In this document: positions 1 through 16,745 of the stretch, one piece after another
How positions within the stretch are numbered: the first letter of the stretch is position 1
How the letters are laid out: every line of letters starts with the position of its first letter
NCBI GenBank assembly: GCA_032207245.1
Contig: CM063503.1
Location: 109,994,850-110,058,849, forward strand
Length of the DNA: 64,000 nt
Reading direction: 5' to 3'
Source: Pardosa pseudoannulata
Lineage: Eukaryota > Arthropoda > Arachnida > Araneae > Lycosidae
The notes under the pieces: generated by a model
Databases searched by the model: none
The model's input: the letters and a program-made list of their open reading frames with translations, nothing else
What the model was told of the DNA's origin: nothing
Translations under genes and position numbers: made by a program

Positions 1-192
1 TTTTCAAAGTGCGTAACGATAATAAATAAATAAATAATTCTTACAATACTGCACAAATTTCCAGTTATATTAATATTTTTATATAATTTACTTTTGGTAT
101 TATTTAGCCGCTTTCGTAACGTGTTAGATTCTTATCTTTACAAATTATAGCTCCGTAATGATTGTTGTTGCTATTTTGAGTAACTAGTATGT

Positions 193-194
193 AA

Positions 195-265
<71 letters not shown>
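193..265. repeat. (AT)n microsatellite
   Basis: A nearly uninterrupted AT dinucleotide run. Confidence 0.97.
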
Positions 266-270
<5 letters not shown>

Positions 271-825
271 ACACCTAAAATATCTCTTAAAAATGCTTCT
301 CTTCCCATTCTTATTCTTTAACAAATATTTTTACAGCCAAAGAATTTGAGAATTAAAAGGAGTATCTACTGCTTAAATTATTTCAAACAAGTCTCCAAAA
401 GCTAACTCTGAAATAAATGCTAATTTTTTGTCCACTCGCCACATTTTCCAGCTTTCTCAATCAAATGTTTCGCTTTTTTAATAATCTAAGCCCTTTTATG
501 ATGTTTAATATCACAGACGAAGCTACTCTTTCTCGGAAAAGAATTCGTCTCATCTCTGGGTGTGGGGCCGAGTTTGGAATAGAAGATGTTTATGTGAACA
601 TTAATTGCTCTGCTCTTGTCAGAAAAGGATATTTTTTCTCAGTCTTTTTCTCAGCTTGCAGTTCCATGTTGTATTCGCTGTTTTCTTGTAATTTCCAGAT
701 TTAAAAATTCTTAAGGTCACTCATTGTCCAGTAAGCCCGGGCAATTAAATATAAAAGGGTCTAGGCTTCTTATTTGACCTGCGGATTACTTTCTCCGTGT
801 TACGTACACACGCACCTCAATGTTA
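266..825. other. No gene recognised
   Basis: A 95-codon open frame (417-704) starts MLIFCPLATFSSFLNQMF but matches no family I know. Its Phe/Ser-rich composition is what A+T-rich DNA gives by chance. Confidence 0.6.
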
Positions 826-1640
<815 letters not shown>

Positions 1641-4600
1641 TGTTATTAATTACTGATGTCTTATATAAATAAGAGATAGAAGTGTTCTATTAAATGTTAA
1701 AACTAACCTAACCCATTTTGTACATAAGAAGTAGAGCTATTTACTGTATTTTTGTAAAGAACTATTTTGTGTTTTGTTTTATAATTTAAAATGAAATACA
1801 TACCTGAATTTTGAAAGATATTTGTTTGATACACTTAAAAATGTCCAAGTTTGTCTGAAGAGAATCTATCATAAAAGAGACATTGACGTTTAAAGTAGCA
1901 GTAGAAGAAGAATCATGAAAGGTCTTACTCATATACCTAAGATAGTGAAAATCTAAGTTTTCCCTTTTTTATTTCTTCATAAATGTGTCATAAAATGAGT
2001 AAGTTAATCATAAAAGAGGGAGATATCTCCCCAGAGTCATTTAGAAATCTAGATTGTTGGTGAATCGAGAGAAAGTGAAATTTCAAGAATAATAAAAGAC
2101 AATCTATAGATTTTTGGTTGTAACGACTTCAGATATATAATGTATGCATTAAAAATAAGTATGATTTATCTTTCGAATAATTTTTATGTGATATAAAAGA
2201 AAGCTCGTTTTAAAAATTCTTAAATCTTCCAGACGATGTATTTAAAACTGTCACAGCAATAAACAAAGTAATTCTATTTGTATTTCAGTAATAATATTTG
2301 CATTTGGAATGAATATCTTCCTTGATATGAATATAATTTATAAAAGAATTTTACATTAGTTGATTTATACGTTTTTCTTTCATTCATAAAAAATACGAAA
2401 ACGTTTAAAACATTTTTAAACAACTTATACTTCAGTAGAATGCTAAGAGTAGTACAGATGCATTAAAATATAATAAAGTTAAATTTAACGGGAATTTAAT
2501 TTGGAATAAATGGAAAAAATGAAAACATTATTTCCTAATTTTACCAGGTTTCTCCGATATTAAATGAAGTATAAAAAACTAATTTCGTTCTAGAAATGTC
2601 TTACATTTGATTATTTCATAAAACTTGGTGTAATGCTGATATTACAGAATTATCGTTACATATTTATAATTTATTTTAAAATTATGTTAAGTATCTTATT
2701 TAAAACTATAAGTATTCAGGTAAAATTTCATTAAATTCTTAAGTTATAACTTTCTTTCGATTGACAGAAATATACAATAATAAACAAATTATAACTTAAG
2801 AACTCTAAAAATATTTTATTTATTTAGAAAATTTTATTTTAGGTGACAATTACTATTCGTAATGGCAAAATATAATACTTCATGTTTTTTGTCCCAAAGA
2901 ATTTTATTTAATAGCCCTCTTTCATAATTAAGAAAACAATCAAACTGAATAAATATTTATTTTTTAACTGCTTCCTTATGTGCTGCAAGGGTTTAAGTTT
3001 TAAAAGCATATATTTTCTAGTTCATTATGTTTTATACTTTATTGACATCTAAATGTTCCTTGTGCATTTTTTTTTCAGGTTTTCCAAGTTTCTAGACATC
3101 TGCTTTTAGAGTATTTGATATAAATACCTTAATAACTTTTTAAAAAAATTACTATTTCTTCAACTTATATTGAATGCAGTGTCACAGAATAAGAGTAATG
3201 TAAGAAACTTGTATAGACAATAATGACCTAAATAAATCATATTTACCATTAATAAAATTCAATACCCTGTTATATTTTTATATTGATGCTAACCGTATAG
3301 TTAGAAAATTTATATCATTTATAGCATTTATTTATATGATTGCAATGGGAGTATTTTCATGGAATTAAAATTTTGGCTATAACTGGTTAGTAAATGTTAG
3401 AAAATATAACATTTTGAAGTAAGAATATTTTTAAATATGCATCTTCAAAAATGACATACTAGGAAAAGTTAAATTAGGAAAAAATAAATTTCTTAAGGGA
3501 GTAATTTATGATATGATATCAGCAAGAAATTCAATTGGGAACAGATAATTTTATTTGGTTTTAATTGAATCAATTTAAAGATATTATGCGATTCAGTTTA
3601 AAAGTTATTCCTAATCTGAAGTAAAACAGTATTTTATACTAAATTAAACTTTATATTTAATTTTTAATTCGAATACTTATATAACATTACTTTATAAAAG
3701 TATTTTTTAATAATAAATGTAGCGCGTAAATCATTGAAAGTATTGAAATCATCGCTGTACACTTGAATTTGCTATGTTAATTACAGCATGTCGTAAAACT
3801 CAAAACTATTTTTCTCCGTTGAAAACTGAATGAATATTTACACTAAAAAGATATTGAACAGGCGAAATGGCCATGAAAATAAATATTTCCTTTAAAATTT
3901 TATACAATACCTAATTTTAGTTAGAGAAAAAGTATTACAACATCAAGAAATGAAAACATTTGTTTAAACATAAAATGAGTTTAATATTTAAAATTTTTAA
4001 ATTTTGTGAAATGAATTTGAGATATTTTTAACTACTATCGTAATATTTTCTTTATTTTTGTACTATATATCACTTTTAAATGCTATTTGATATAAACACT
4101 CAAGCATTGTTTCATTTTATATGATAAGAAAATAAAGTAAATATAAGTTTGTAAAGCATTTCTTCGAGAAGAAAAGGACTAAACATATACTTGGAGCTTA
4201 TAAAATATTTTATTGGAGACCGAAGTTTAAAAGCTTCGATAGAATTATCGAAAGAATTGTTTTCTTCTAAACAATGTTTAAAAGAGGTGAACAATAATTC
4301 AGAGCAAGGAGATAGAAGGATTTATCGCCTTCCCTACCCACCATTTAAGAGCCAATAAGTATACTCTAAAAGACCCTCAGGAAAACAAGAATGCTTTTTT
4401 CCTTTAAATTTGTTTTGTTTAACACGCATGAACGGCAATCTAACTTTTCTGTTAGACAAAAACTATTTTTCTAATCTATCTTTCTACGTCTCTCTGTACA
4501 CAAAATTCTACTCCGAGGAAAAGAATTTGTATTATCTGAAACAGTCAACACAGGATTCTTATAAAATACTTTACTTACTTTCGCCATATTTTTTAAGGGG

Positions 4601-5273
4601 TTTTGATAAAATTCTGTGAAAAGCTAAATTCGAATTAAAGAACTATATTTATAATAAACCAATTTTTTATAAAAGATATGTCGTACATTACCAAGATGAG
4701 ACTAACTGATTCTTTAAATTAAAATTTTATTTACAGTGTGCGTAAAGTAATAAAGTAACAATTTCTTTAGTTTACGAAAGAAACACACATTTTAGAATGC
4801 AGTTAATACATTTTGGATTATTTTTACTTTTTTTAAAGACCAATAAAAATATAATAACACCATATTTTGATTGTTAAGAACATAAGAAATATTAGATTAC
4901 ATCTTTAAACAAATTTAATTTTCAACTGCATTCTTGATATGAAACTAATAAATTAAATTCTCAAATATACACAAGGCACATGCAATGTAACAGATAAATT
5001 TGGAATTTTATTAAAAAATGACACATGTTATAAAAATTTAGATACGTAAAAGTATTTGTAATAAATTTTCCCATTGCACTGAAAATAAATGAATTGCGTA
5101 ATATTATTGTTCATTATTACGTAATATAATTGTTTATTGTTATTAATATTATCATAATATTACTGTATATTTTACATTTATATGGAAATATAATTCTTTA
5201 TCGATATTTCTTTGTTTTAAATAAAACTTATACCAGTTTTGTCAAGTTTTCATGGAAGATTTCCTGTTTGATG
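1641..5273. other. A+T-rich sequence, nothing recognised
   Basis: No exon-like island, repeat pair or RNA gene was seen. The short open frames at 4,112-4,294 (-) and 4,410-4,619 (+) lack any recognisable motif. Confidence 0.6.
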
Positions 5274-5727
5274 TTATACAATATGTAAGCTGATAATTTA
5301 ATTAACGTTTAGGAAAGTATACCTACATTCATGACACGGGCTATAAAAAGCTGTGTTTAAAAATTTGTAGAAAATTTGGAAAAACAATATTGAACATGAA
5401 AATCTAAAATAAGGATAAAAATAATGTCGGTTTGTAAAAAGAACTATTTTTTAAAATTATTACAAGGTTTGGTTTGGTTTGGTTTGGCTTGTAGTGCTAC
5501 GGTCTACTTTTTGCAAAACGAGGGCTAATGAGACCAGGATCTACAGCTTAAAGCCGATTCCGAACAGCTACGAACATCCATGCCACTGTGGGATTCGAAC
5601 CCACGAACTCCGGTACCGAAGGCAAGCACCCTAACCAATCGGCCATCGTTCGGCTAAATTATGACAAGAAGTTGTAAAAAAAGTTTTCATACTTTAATGT
5701 ATTATTGTTTAAAAATTATATTTGTTC
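5274..5727 (+). repeat. Tandem duplication unit 1, interrupted by a SINE
   Basis: Without the SINE and its extra target copy, this is about 252 bp and aligns with 5,728-5,990. Shared pieces are ACAATATGTAA, TTTAAAAATTTGTAGAAA, TTTGGAAAAA and TTGTTTAAAAATTATATT. The SINE at 5,467-5,655 occupies unit 1 only. Confidence 0.8.
5467..5655 (-). mobile_element. tRNA-derived SINE, family A, full-length copy
   Basis: On the minus strand it has a tRNA-like head with box A (TGGCCGATTGGTTAGGGTGC, around 5,644-5,625) and box B GGTTCGAATCC (5,601-5,591). A unique body follows, and the tail is of CCAAA repeats (5,486-5,467). It is flanked by 13-bp target duplications, AAATTATTACAAG (5,454-5,466) and AAATTATGACAAG (5,656-5,668), with one mismatch. 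RNA polymerase III would start at the head; mobilisation would need a LINE. It sits inside one unit of a tandem duplication. Confidence 0.9.
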
Positions 5728-5990
5728 TTATACAATACAATATGTAACCCGAAAAGTTAATTAACTTTTAATAAATTGTGCTTGTATTTATGAAAGGACT
5801 TTAAAAATCAAAGTTTAAAAATTTGTAGAAACTTTGGAAAAAATATTGAATTTGTTTGAAACTTTTAAGTTTCCAATAATGAAAAATCTATCAGTTAAAA
5901 AGAAAAATTATTTTTTAAATTAAATATAAGAAGTTGAAAAAATGTTTTTATACTTTTTATATATTACTGTTTAAAAATTATATTCAGTTC
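5728..5990 (+). repeat. Tandem duplication unit 2, uninterrupted
   Basis: This is the counterpart of 5,274-5,727, showing the empty site of the SINE insertion: AAATTAAATATAAGAAGTTG where unit 1 has the duplicated AAATTATNACAAG. It is moderately diverged from unit 1. Confidence 0.8.
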
Positions 5991-9054
<3,064 letters not shown>

Positions 9055-9255
9055 AAATAGCCTTATTCAATTTTATTCGAAGGTTATTAATTTAAAATAA
9101 AAAGTATATACCTTTTAGTTTGATTTACTCATGAAAATTTAACAAACCTCCTGATAAAATGTGAAATCTTTCCTATTTTGCTATATACGTAGTCTTATTT
9201 TATTTATTCATGTGCAATGTTTACACATAATATTCAAACTAGATACAAAAATAGC
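9055..9255 (+). repeat. Direct duplication, unit 1 (about 200 bp)
   Basis: It is nearly identical to 9,286-9,486 (offset 231 bp). The visible differences are few: a 2-bp CT insertion after GTAGT in unit 2 and G/T in ATGTGCAATGTTT. About 30 bp separates the units. Confidence 0.92.
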
Positions 9256-9285
9256 CTTACAGAAAAATAGAACATTTCTACACAA

Positions 9286-9486
9286 AAATAGCCTTATTCA
9301 ATTTTATTCGAAGGTTATTAATTTAAAATAAAAAGTATATACCTTTTAGTTTGATTTACTCATGAAAATTTAACAAACCTCCTGATAAAATGTGAAATCT
9401 TTCCTATTTTGCTATATACGTAGTCTCTTATTTTATTTATTCATGTGCAATTTTTACACATAATATTCAAACTAGATACAAAAATA
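9286..9486 (+). repeat. Direct duplication, unit 2 (about 200 bp)
   Basis: This is the second copy of 9,055-9,255. High identity points to a recent event. The junction carries repeats of AAAAATAG (9,247, 9,273 and 9,284), a possible microhomology. Confidence 0.92.
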
Positions 9487-10609
9487 ATGTTGGATATATT
9501 TATTCATAAACCTCTTACAAATATTCTCCAATTTCTGTTTAATATATCATCGTATTTTATCCCTTAAAAATTAAGATAAAAATACTTTACTAAAATTTAA
9601 TAACCAATTTACGCATCCATGACATAATGCTTCCATGAATAGTGCTTCTCTAAAAATGTGTAATCACTGGTTGTGTTTTACAAATATGTATAACTGATGA
9701 CATCTATAATAAACGCTACTTCACTAATTCGCCACATAGTAGATTTTCATAATCGTGAATTTCCAAACTACGCATGTTTGGGCAACAAAAGTTATCTACC
9801 TTAATTCATTAAACACTTAATAGAATCGAGGTTAGAATAGAAACGTTCATTCTATGAGAGAATAAAATAATGATATTCCACCTGTTATTTTGCTACTTTT
9901 GTAATTTTGTTTTAAAAAACCTGTTTTTCAATATGTAGAGAAACTTTAATCTTTATTTTTAATTATTTAAATTTTTACAATAATCTTATTATTAAATTAA
10001 AATGTTATCGTGTATAAGAGTATGTAAGGCTCTAAAATTCAGAATAAAAATTTTATTTTTCATAAAAATAACAAACTGATTTTTGTAGTATTAGTATTTA
10101 TAAATCTTTGGGGTGGCATTGCATTTTATTTACATAAATTATTTTTCTTATCTTAATCATACCTATAGATATAAAATTTGATGTTAAATTCTGTTAACCT
10201 GAAATACGATTTAGATAATTAAATTATTTACATGGATGTTATATTTTCACAACATTTCATTCCTTTTATGTTGTATTTTATATTCTGTACCTCAGTAATA
10301 TGTATTATGTTTTAAAACATCATAATACATTAAAAAATACATAAAATAACAAAATCGAAATATCCAATAAATTTAGACATATGTAATACACTTGGTACAC
10401 TTTGAAATTAATAAAATGGTAATGCTAAGAAACTGGAAAAAAAAGTCATTCTGTGTTAGGAGGAATTGTTAGAAAAAAGTAAGTTTTTTTTTAAAATTAA
10501 TTAAAAAATCCTCCAATTTTAAAAACTGGTAAGGTTGTTGAAGTAGACATTAATCCAGCTTACTTAAATCTTGCGGGATTGACTACGGGGAAGTGTAAAA
10601 TACAAAAAT
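9487..10609. other. A+T-rich sequence, nothing recognised
   Basis: No coding or repeat signal was found between the 200-bp duplication and the MITE composite. Confidence 0.6.
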
Positions 10610-11071
10610 CTCTAAGCCACTTTTGGATATAAGATATAAATGTTAATATTTTAAAGAATTTATATAATATATAAAATAAGTCAATACTTGAAATTAGCAA
10701 TAACTACTTTATTTGATTTATTAACAACCAAATATGTACAAAAATTGTCAAATTTTATTGTTTTTCATTTTATGTGCATGTAAAAATGTTTAAACTTATT
10801 AACATTAAAAAACATAGTACACATTTCAACATAAGAATATAGCCTTTTTAAATAATTTTGTGTAGAAATCTTATTATAAAGAAAACTTATATAATGGTTT
10901 AAAATTCAGATTTAAATTTAAATTAATATTCAACCACGTTATAGTTTTCTTACAACACCTGAAGCTGATTTTGAAATACAAAAAACAATTAAAAGGGTTA
11001 CTGTATTATTTAAAACAATAGGCTTGAAAGGGTACCATATCCCAATGATTGCTACATTTTGTGGAAGTGTC
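10610..11071 (+). repeat. Left flank shared by both piggyBac MITE copies (copy 1)
   Basis: This segment matches 47,968-48,428 along its full length, with scattered substitutions and small indels. Homology begins abruptly at CTCTAAGCC in both copies. No inverted repeat or coding potential is seen. It may be DNA flanking the MITE that was carried along, or part of an older repeat into which the MITE inserted. Confidence 0.85.
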
Positions 11072-11075
11072 TTAA

Positions 11076-11644
11076 CCCCTTCCCGGTATGATTTAATAAT
11101 GAAAAACTGTGCATGAAATAACCATTTAATTTTTATTTAAAAAACTTGTTTCATTTTACAATTCTTACATATTCTTAATTAAAATCCACTTTTTACATAG
11201 TGTTAAATAATATCAGAAACAGTAAAATTAAGAAAATATCAAAGCAAAACATTAATAAGGTATACAGATAATAGTCTTCAAGCTAGTGGTACTTTTCAAA
11301 ACAAAGTGCAAAGGAATTCTTAATTGTTTACACCGCCAAGTAGTCTCACTTTTAATTTGATTCTTGTAACACACACGGCATTTTTAGTAGGTTTTCTTTT
11401 ATTCTGACTCATTAATTTGGCAATGACTTGTACCAAGAAATTCTAAGTAAACAATATGCAATAGTGACTTGTGATTTTCACAAGTGATAAAAGTGTTGCC
11501 AAATTCAGTACACTAGAAATTTTAAACTAAATTAATTATCATATTTAACAGTAACTTTAATCGCATGACGAGTGTAGCTCGTCATTGTGCGGTATGGAAT
11601 GAAAAACTAATGACGAGCTAGACTCGTCATTTTACCGGAAGGGG
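11076..11644. mobile_element. piggyBac-type MITE, copy 1 (569 bp)
   Basis: The element is flanked by TTAA on both sides (11,072-11,075 and 11,645-11,648), the signature piggyBac target site. The terminal inverted repeats are CCCCTTCCCGGTA on the left and TACCGGAAGGGG on the right, matching except for one extra C. Two hairpins lie just inside the right end: 11,566-11,584 (TGACGAG...CTCGTCA) and 11,610-11,630 (ATGACGAG...CTCGTCAT). No transposase is encoded, so it would depend on a transposase from elsewhere. A second copy lies at 48,433-49,000. Confidence 0.85.
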
Positions 11645-11648
11645 TTAA

Positions 11649-12843
11649 TGTACAGAAAATACATTTCCTGTTTTTGGTCGAATTCTACCATATAGTGTTT
11701 TCTTCTTGTTCTTAATACCTTAAATCTGATCTAAAATAATAAATTATACTATAATAATTATATGTACATTAAGATTAATTATTTTGACGTTTCAAGAATG
11801 TAAAGCATATTATGAAATTTGATATTGTTCTCAAATAGTCCATTTATCCCAGTAAATTGGAGAAATTGATTCCTAATTTTCAAATTGTTCCCTCGTATTT
11901 GCAATTTAGGAAAGTTATAAATGTTTATATAATAAAATAAAAAGCATAAAGATTTTTAAAGACGTTTGAAATACAGTAAGACATTAACTTGTCTTCATTG
12001 AAAAGCTACTCTCTAAATTTGATGCGGGAAACTAAGTAATGAAAACCACATTGATAGATGAACAAAAAGTCTTTTTGTATCCGTAATAGGATCATGCTCT
12101 GTTCGATGTAATATCCCGTAAAGTGACAACTTTTAGCTTTCTCATTTCCGGAGAATAAGGGAGTTCCTGTTTTCAGGGAAGCATGATAGAAATCAAATCA
12201 TAGATGAAAGGAGAAAAGGGAAAAATGACTTTGACAAACATATGTGAAAATCACATTTTGAAGCTCTTATTTGATTCGATTCCTAACAAGAATGCGTTCA
12301 TTTTTGCCAGAATACTTTGCAGAATAGTAAATGAAATTTGTAAGATGTTTGGAATTTTATTTTTCTTCAAAGAGTTTTCCAAGATTTCTTTCCTCTTTAA
12401 TCAAAATACATAAATATTTTATTTAAGTGTAGAGAGGATTAATCTTGTTTTTATACATACAGCAAAAATATGTAGTTTCAAATTTCTTATGTTTTGAGTT
12501 TTATAAAATAATAAATACTGGTTTAACTGTGTAAACATGTGATATATGAGGTATTTTTTATTAGGATGGGTGTTATCTACATTCTCATGTGAAAACAATA
12601 GGATGAAAATATACATATGTAAACTTTAATAATACAACATTATTTTTTAAAATATATATTTAATTTTATATTTTAATGAAAGAATAAATCTTACGACTAG
12701 ATTTTTTTGTGTAATCAACTTTTAATTATATTTTTATTTTTTACCTCAGTGATACTATATCGTAATGTATTTGATAGTGAAATAAATCTATAAAAGAATA
12801 AATGAATAAAATGGAGAATGTCCAAAATTATTATTTAAAAATC
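11649..12843. other. A+T-rich sequence, nothing recognised
   Basis: The open frames at 12,204-12,413 (+) and 12,419-12,616 (-) show no known motif and biased, chance-like composition. Confidence 0.6.
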
Positions 12844-12970
12844 TGGGATTCGAATCTCACGGTGGCTTAGATATTCGTAGTCGTTCAGAATCGGCTTTCA
12901 GCAGTAGGTCCCTACCTCATTTTCTTTGCATTGCAAAAAAAAGTAGACCATGGCGCTAAAAACCAAACCA
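12844..12970 (+). mobile_element. SINE family A, 5'-truncated and diverged copy
   Basis: It begins at the box B region (GGATTCGAATC at about 12,846) and keeps the body, with an A-run insertion near 12,936, and a short AAACCAAACCA tail. It is more diverged than the other copies, and no clear target duplication is seen. Confidence 0.8.
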
Positions 12971-15728
12971 TTTCTAAGGATAGTTATATATTTATTTTTT
13001 TATTTGGTAAGCATTAAAAATATTAATTCAGAATCAAATTTGTCATTAATTGAATGAATACATTATATACAAAGCAATTATTTTAATAAATGGAATATAT
13101 TAACAATTGTTTAGTTGTTCTACGGTAAAATTAAAAGTGACTAAAACTTTATAAAACTAATAGGGGAATTTTTTAATACTTAGAAAAATGCTCAAATTAG
13201 TGCAAATTTTTTTAGATATTTCGTGTTTTTATTAAGAAATTCATCTTCAAAACATAAAACATTTTTATAAATTTTATGTAACAAAATATTGTTTATATTG
13301 GGATTGTTTATATTTATATATAAAAATATTTATTTTTCATATTTATAGATATATTTTACTGTATTAAACATATTTTACTGTATCTGGCTGCATAAAAGGA
13401 AATGATAAATAATTCAATATATGCGTACGAAGGTATATAAATAATTTAAATATCATTATTCTTCATTTAAATTTAGAACTAAAATGTTTAAAATAAGTGA
13501 AGAAAATTAATTTGATTCAGATGCACATTAGCTGTATCACTCGCATATAATATACAAAATATGACTGTTATAGGCAAAATTTTTGTTGAATTTTAGGCAC
13601 TTGTATTACATTAATCTAGATTTTTGTGTGCCAAAGTACGTTTATGATTCGTTGAAGTGCATATACATTTTTTTTTAATTTTAACCTCATAATATAACTT
13701 TTTAAAAATTTTTTATTTAATAATTAGCTTACAAATCTTTAATTTCATCTAAAATAGAAATATATGTTGTGCATATATCTGGTTATTTATGTCTAAAATA
13801 CTATTTTTTCATTTAATATATTAACATTAAAAATATCTTTACAAAAATGTAAAGATTTTGACCAAAAAAAAAAAAAAATGAGACCAATCCTACAGATACA
13901 ACCCATCAAATATACCGCTAAGCAGAAATATATATCCATTGAAACATATTTGCTGCGACATTCAGGATACCACGTGTCCAGAAGGGGATATGTTATCTTG
14001 ATCATCGCCATGAGAATCTCTCATCTGTAAAAAAAATATCATTTCGGAGCTTTGCATCTGTGAAATACAGCGCCTGACAAAATGTTAATATGATCTCTTT
14101 TTCTTTAACGTTTCTAAATGTTCAAATCAAGAAATTTCTACTCCTACAACTTACGTGATACATTTAGATGGCATAGTTTGCAAACTTATATTAACATGCA
14201 ATATGGGAAAAATAGATAGAATTTGTATATCAAATATACGATTACAAAGCATTTTATCATTAGATACTTATTAGAAATTGGCGAATAATGTAGATTTCAA
14301 AAGCTATCTGCAATTGAAATATCTTTACTGCTGTCATTTTGCTTTGATAAATTTATTCCTTTAAAACTTCCTTTTAAGGGTTCTGCATACAGATTTTCAC
14401 AGGTTATATTATAAATATAAAATACATATTAAAATAAAACCAAAAAAATTGAAAAGAACAAATAATGCAAACATAGAAATGAACCTTAATTTTACTGAAA
14501 ATTCAAATCCTATATTCAAAAATAATGCTAGAAGATACTTTATAATAACATTAAGATACTTTAAAAATAAATTCCTTAAATTTAGATTAATAATATCTTT
14601 TGTATATAAGACAATTTAACGAAAGTTTTAAAACTATTTCCAGTTTGCCAAAAAGTACTTATTAAATCTATATTAAAATTGACTTTAGACTTTCATTCAA
14701 AATGCTATAACCCAATATCTACATGAAACTTAAATAAGAGAGTCATGTATGTCAAAGTATGAGAAAAAAAAATATCATAAAAATTGGAAATTGAAACCGA
14801 AGTATTATGTCGAAATTGACATTGTGAAGGTACATTGATGCCATAAAATATATTCAAAATTAGAAAACATCAACATACCTATAAAAATAAACAAAACAAT
14901 CCTACACTTTTGCTTTTTTTTACATTCTGTAACTCGTAAAATTAATTAAACAGAAAGTAAAATACATTTAGATATATTGATTTTAACTTAAGAATACATT
15001 AAGGTCCAAAAAGTTCTATACTTTTAAAAATCATTTTTAACAACATCAAAAGTGTTTTACGTCATTCTACATCAAAAGTTTACTATGTTAACTTCCCTGT
15101 CAATGAAAAAAAAGATACAATATATTGAACTGTGACTAAAATTTCCTGATAAATCATTAAGATCTTTTTTTAATATAAGCTTTTAAATTTGAACAATAAA
15201 AAATATGGATTTATTTTTAAAATCTTAAATGGTATTTTGAAGTAAATGAAAAAATCCTTTCTCATAAAATAAACCGAAGAGAGATAATGCAACCTTTTAT
15301 AAAAAATTAACACTCTAATCTAAAACGTAATTTATCATTTTAATCTATATATTTTGTAACTAATGTAACATATTTGCAGCAAATGATAAATATGTAACGC
15401 ACTAACCAACAGTGTAACTTTAGAAATTATAATAACTAATATTTGATTTCAAGATAATGCTAAATATATTTTTATTACATTAATTTACAAAAAGAAGTAC
15501 GATCAATATATTGGTCTTTTTAATCATTGAAAGTACAGAAATGTTTATAATTTTCACCTTTTGGACTTTCTTTTCTTAATTTTTGAAGCCTTAAACATAT
15601 TAAAAGTTTTATGCTTATAAAATAAAAGAGATGTTTAGATGACGTTTAATATAAAAATTTAGTTTCATATAAATAAATTTTACATTTTAACTTGCTGTTA
15701 AATTATTTAGTATTTCTAATTACGGTAT

Positions 15729-15784
<56 letters not shown>

Positions 15785-16194
15785 TAAAATAATATAATTA
15801 TCTAAACGTTGAAGTTACTTTAAAGCACTTTTAAATTGTTATTCCAAAATAAACAAAAGTCTTACTTTGTAATGTGTCAGAACTATGATTTAATTATTAC
15901 TGAAAGGCACTTTTTTTCCTGAATGTTTTATAAATATGTATTAAATTGAGTAAAATAATAATTGTTCTGCATTTATATAATTTTTTTATTTCATGTCAAG
16001 TTTCTGCCTGTCAAAAATTTTCTTATTTTACGATATACTTTAATGTGAATGCAGAATAGAATATATCTAAGCAGGACAATCCAAAAGCGTAATGGAAGTA
16101 TCGAACGATTTATTTAATGTTAGCAGAAATGGACCGACGAAAGTACTCTAAGAGGTTGACCACCACCCTTAATAAAATCGACTACTCTTCGGAT
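12971..16194. other. A+T-rich sequence with one microsatellite
   Basis: It holds the (AT)n run at 15,731. A 72-codon minus-strand frame at 13,793-14,011 is discussed among the rejected items. Confidence 0.6.
15731..15782. repeat. (AT)n microsatellite
   Basis: A perfect AT dinucleotide run of about 50 bp. Confidence 0.97.
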
Positions 16195-16745
16195 ATTCTT
16201 AGCATAAGTTGAAGCTATAAGTAAGATAATATAACCCTTCTCAAGTTATACTTTGAAAAAGTTGATAGGGAAAGAGGTGTTTTGAAAATTAGTCAGGAAT
16301 AATTTAAGCAATACCACCTTTCTTAGATAATAATTATTCATTAGTTTAATAATTAGATCAAATTTAATTTAAAATATTTTTAGGTTGGGATCATAAACAA
16401 CCCAGTTTCCGATGTCAAAATTTTAAATTGCATTAAGAGGTTTATTTCAAGTTTGAATTTAGTTCATAATTAATGAACAGATCACGAAATTCCTATGATC
16501 ATAGTACTAATGAAATATAAATGTATTAGTTTATGAATTTAATCATTAGTCTCGTCCAATTTACTAGAACATTTAAAACAGGGACAGTTTGTACAAAATA
16601 TCTTGTAGATTGGGACAAACTTGGTAAAACTTGGAGATTAGGAGTAAAAATTACTTAACTTCTGATGTCAAAATCTTAAAAAATATAGAAATGTTTATTT
16701 TGATTTTGAAAACATTTCATAATTAACTAATATTCTCTATTCTAA
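16195..16745 (+). repeat. Tandem duplication, unit 1 (about 550 bp)
   Basis: This unit matches the adjacent 16,746-17,296 across its whole length, starting at ATTCTTAGC and including GAAAGAGGTGTTTTGAAAAT, ACAACCCAG and GGGACAAACTTGGTAAAACT. Within the unit, a segment around TTCCGATGTCAAAATTTTAA recurs in degenerate form about 245 bp further on, so each unit itself looks like an older dimer. Confidence 0.87.

Noticed and set aside
417..704. 95-codon gene at the left edge
   Set aside because: No domain, no supporting context, and composition as expected for chance open frames in A+T-rich DNA.
13793..14011. Exon of a Cys-loop ligand-gated channel (third membrane helix)
   Set aside because: SKYVSMDIYFCLAVYLMGCI loosely resembles the start of that helix, but there is no in-frame acceptor (a TGA lies just upstream of the nearest AG), the frame ends in a poly-T tract, and no other exon of such a gene is nearby.
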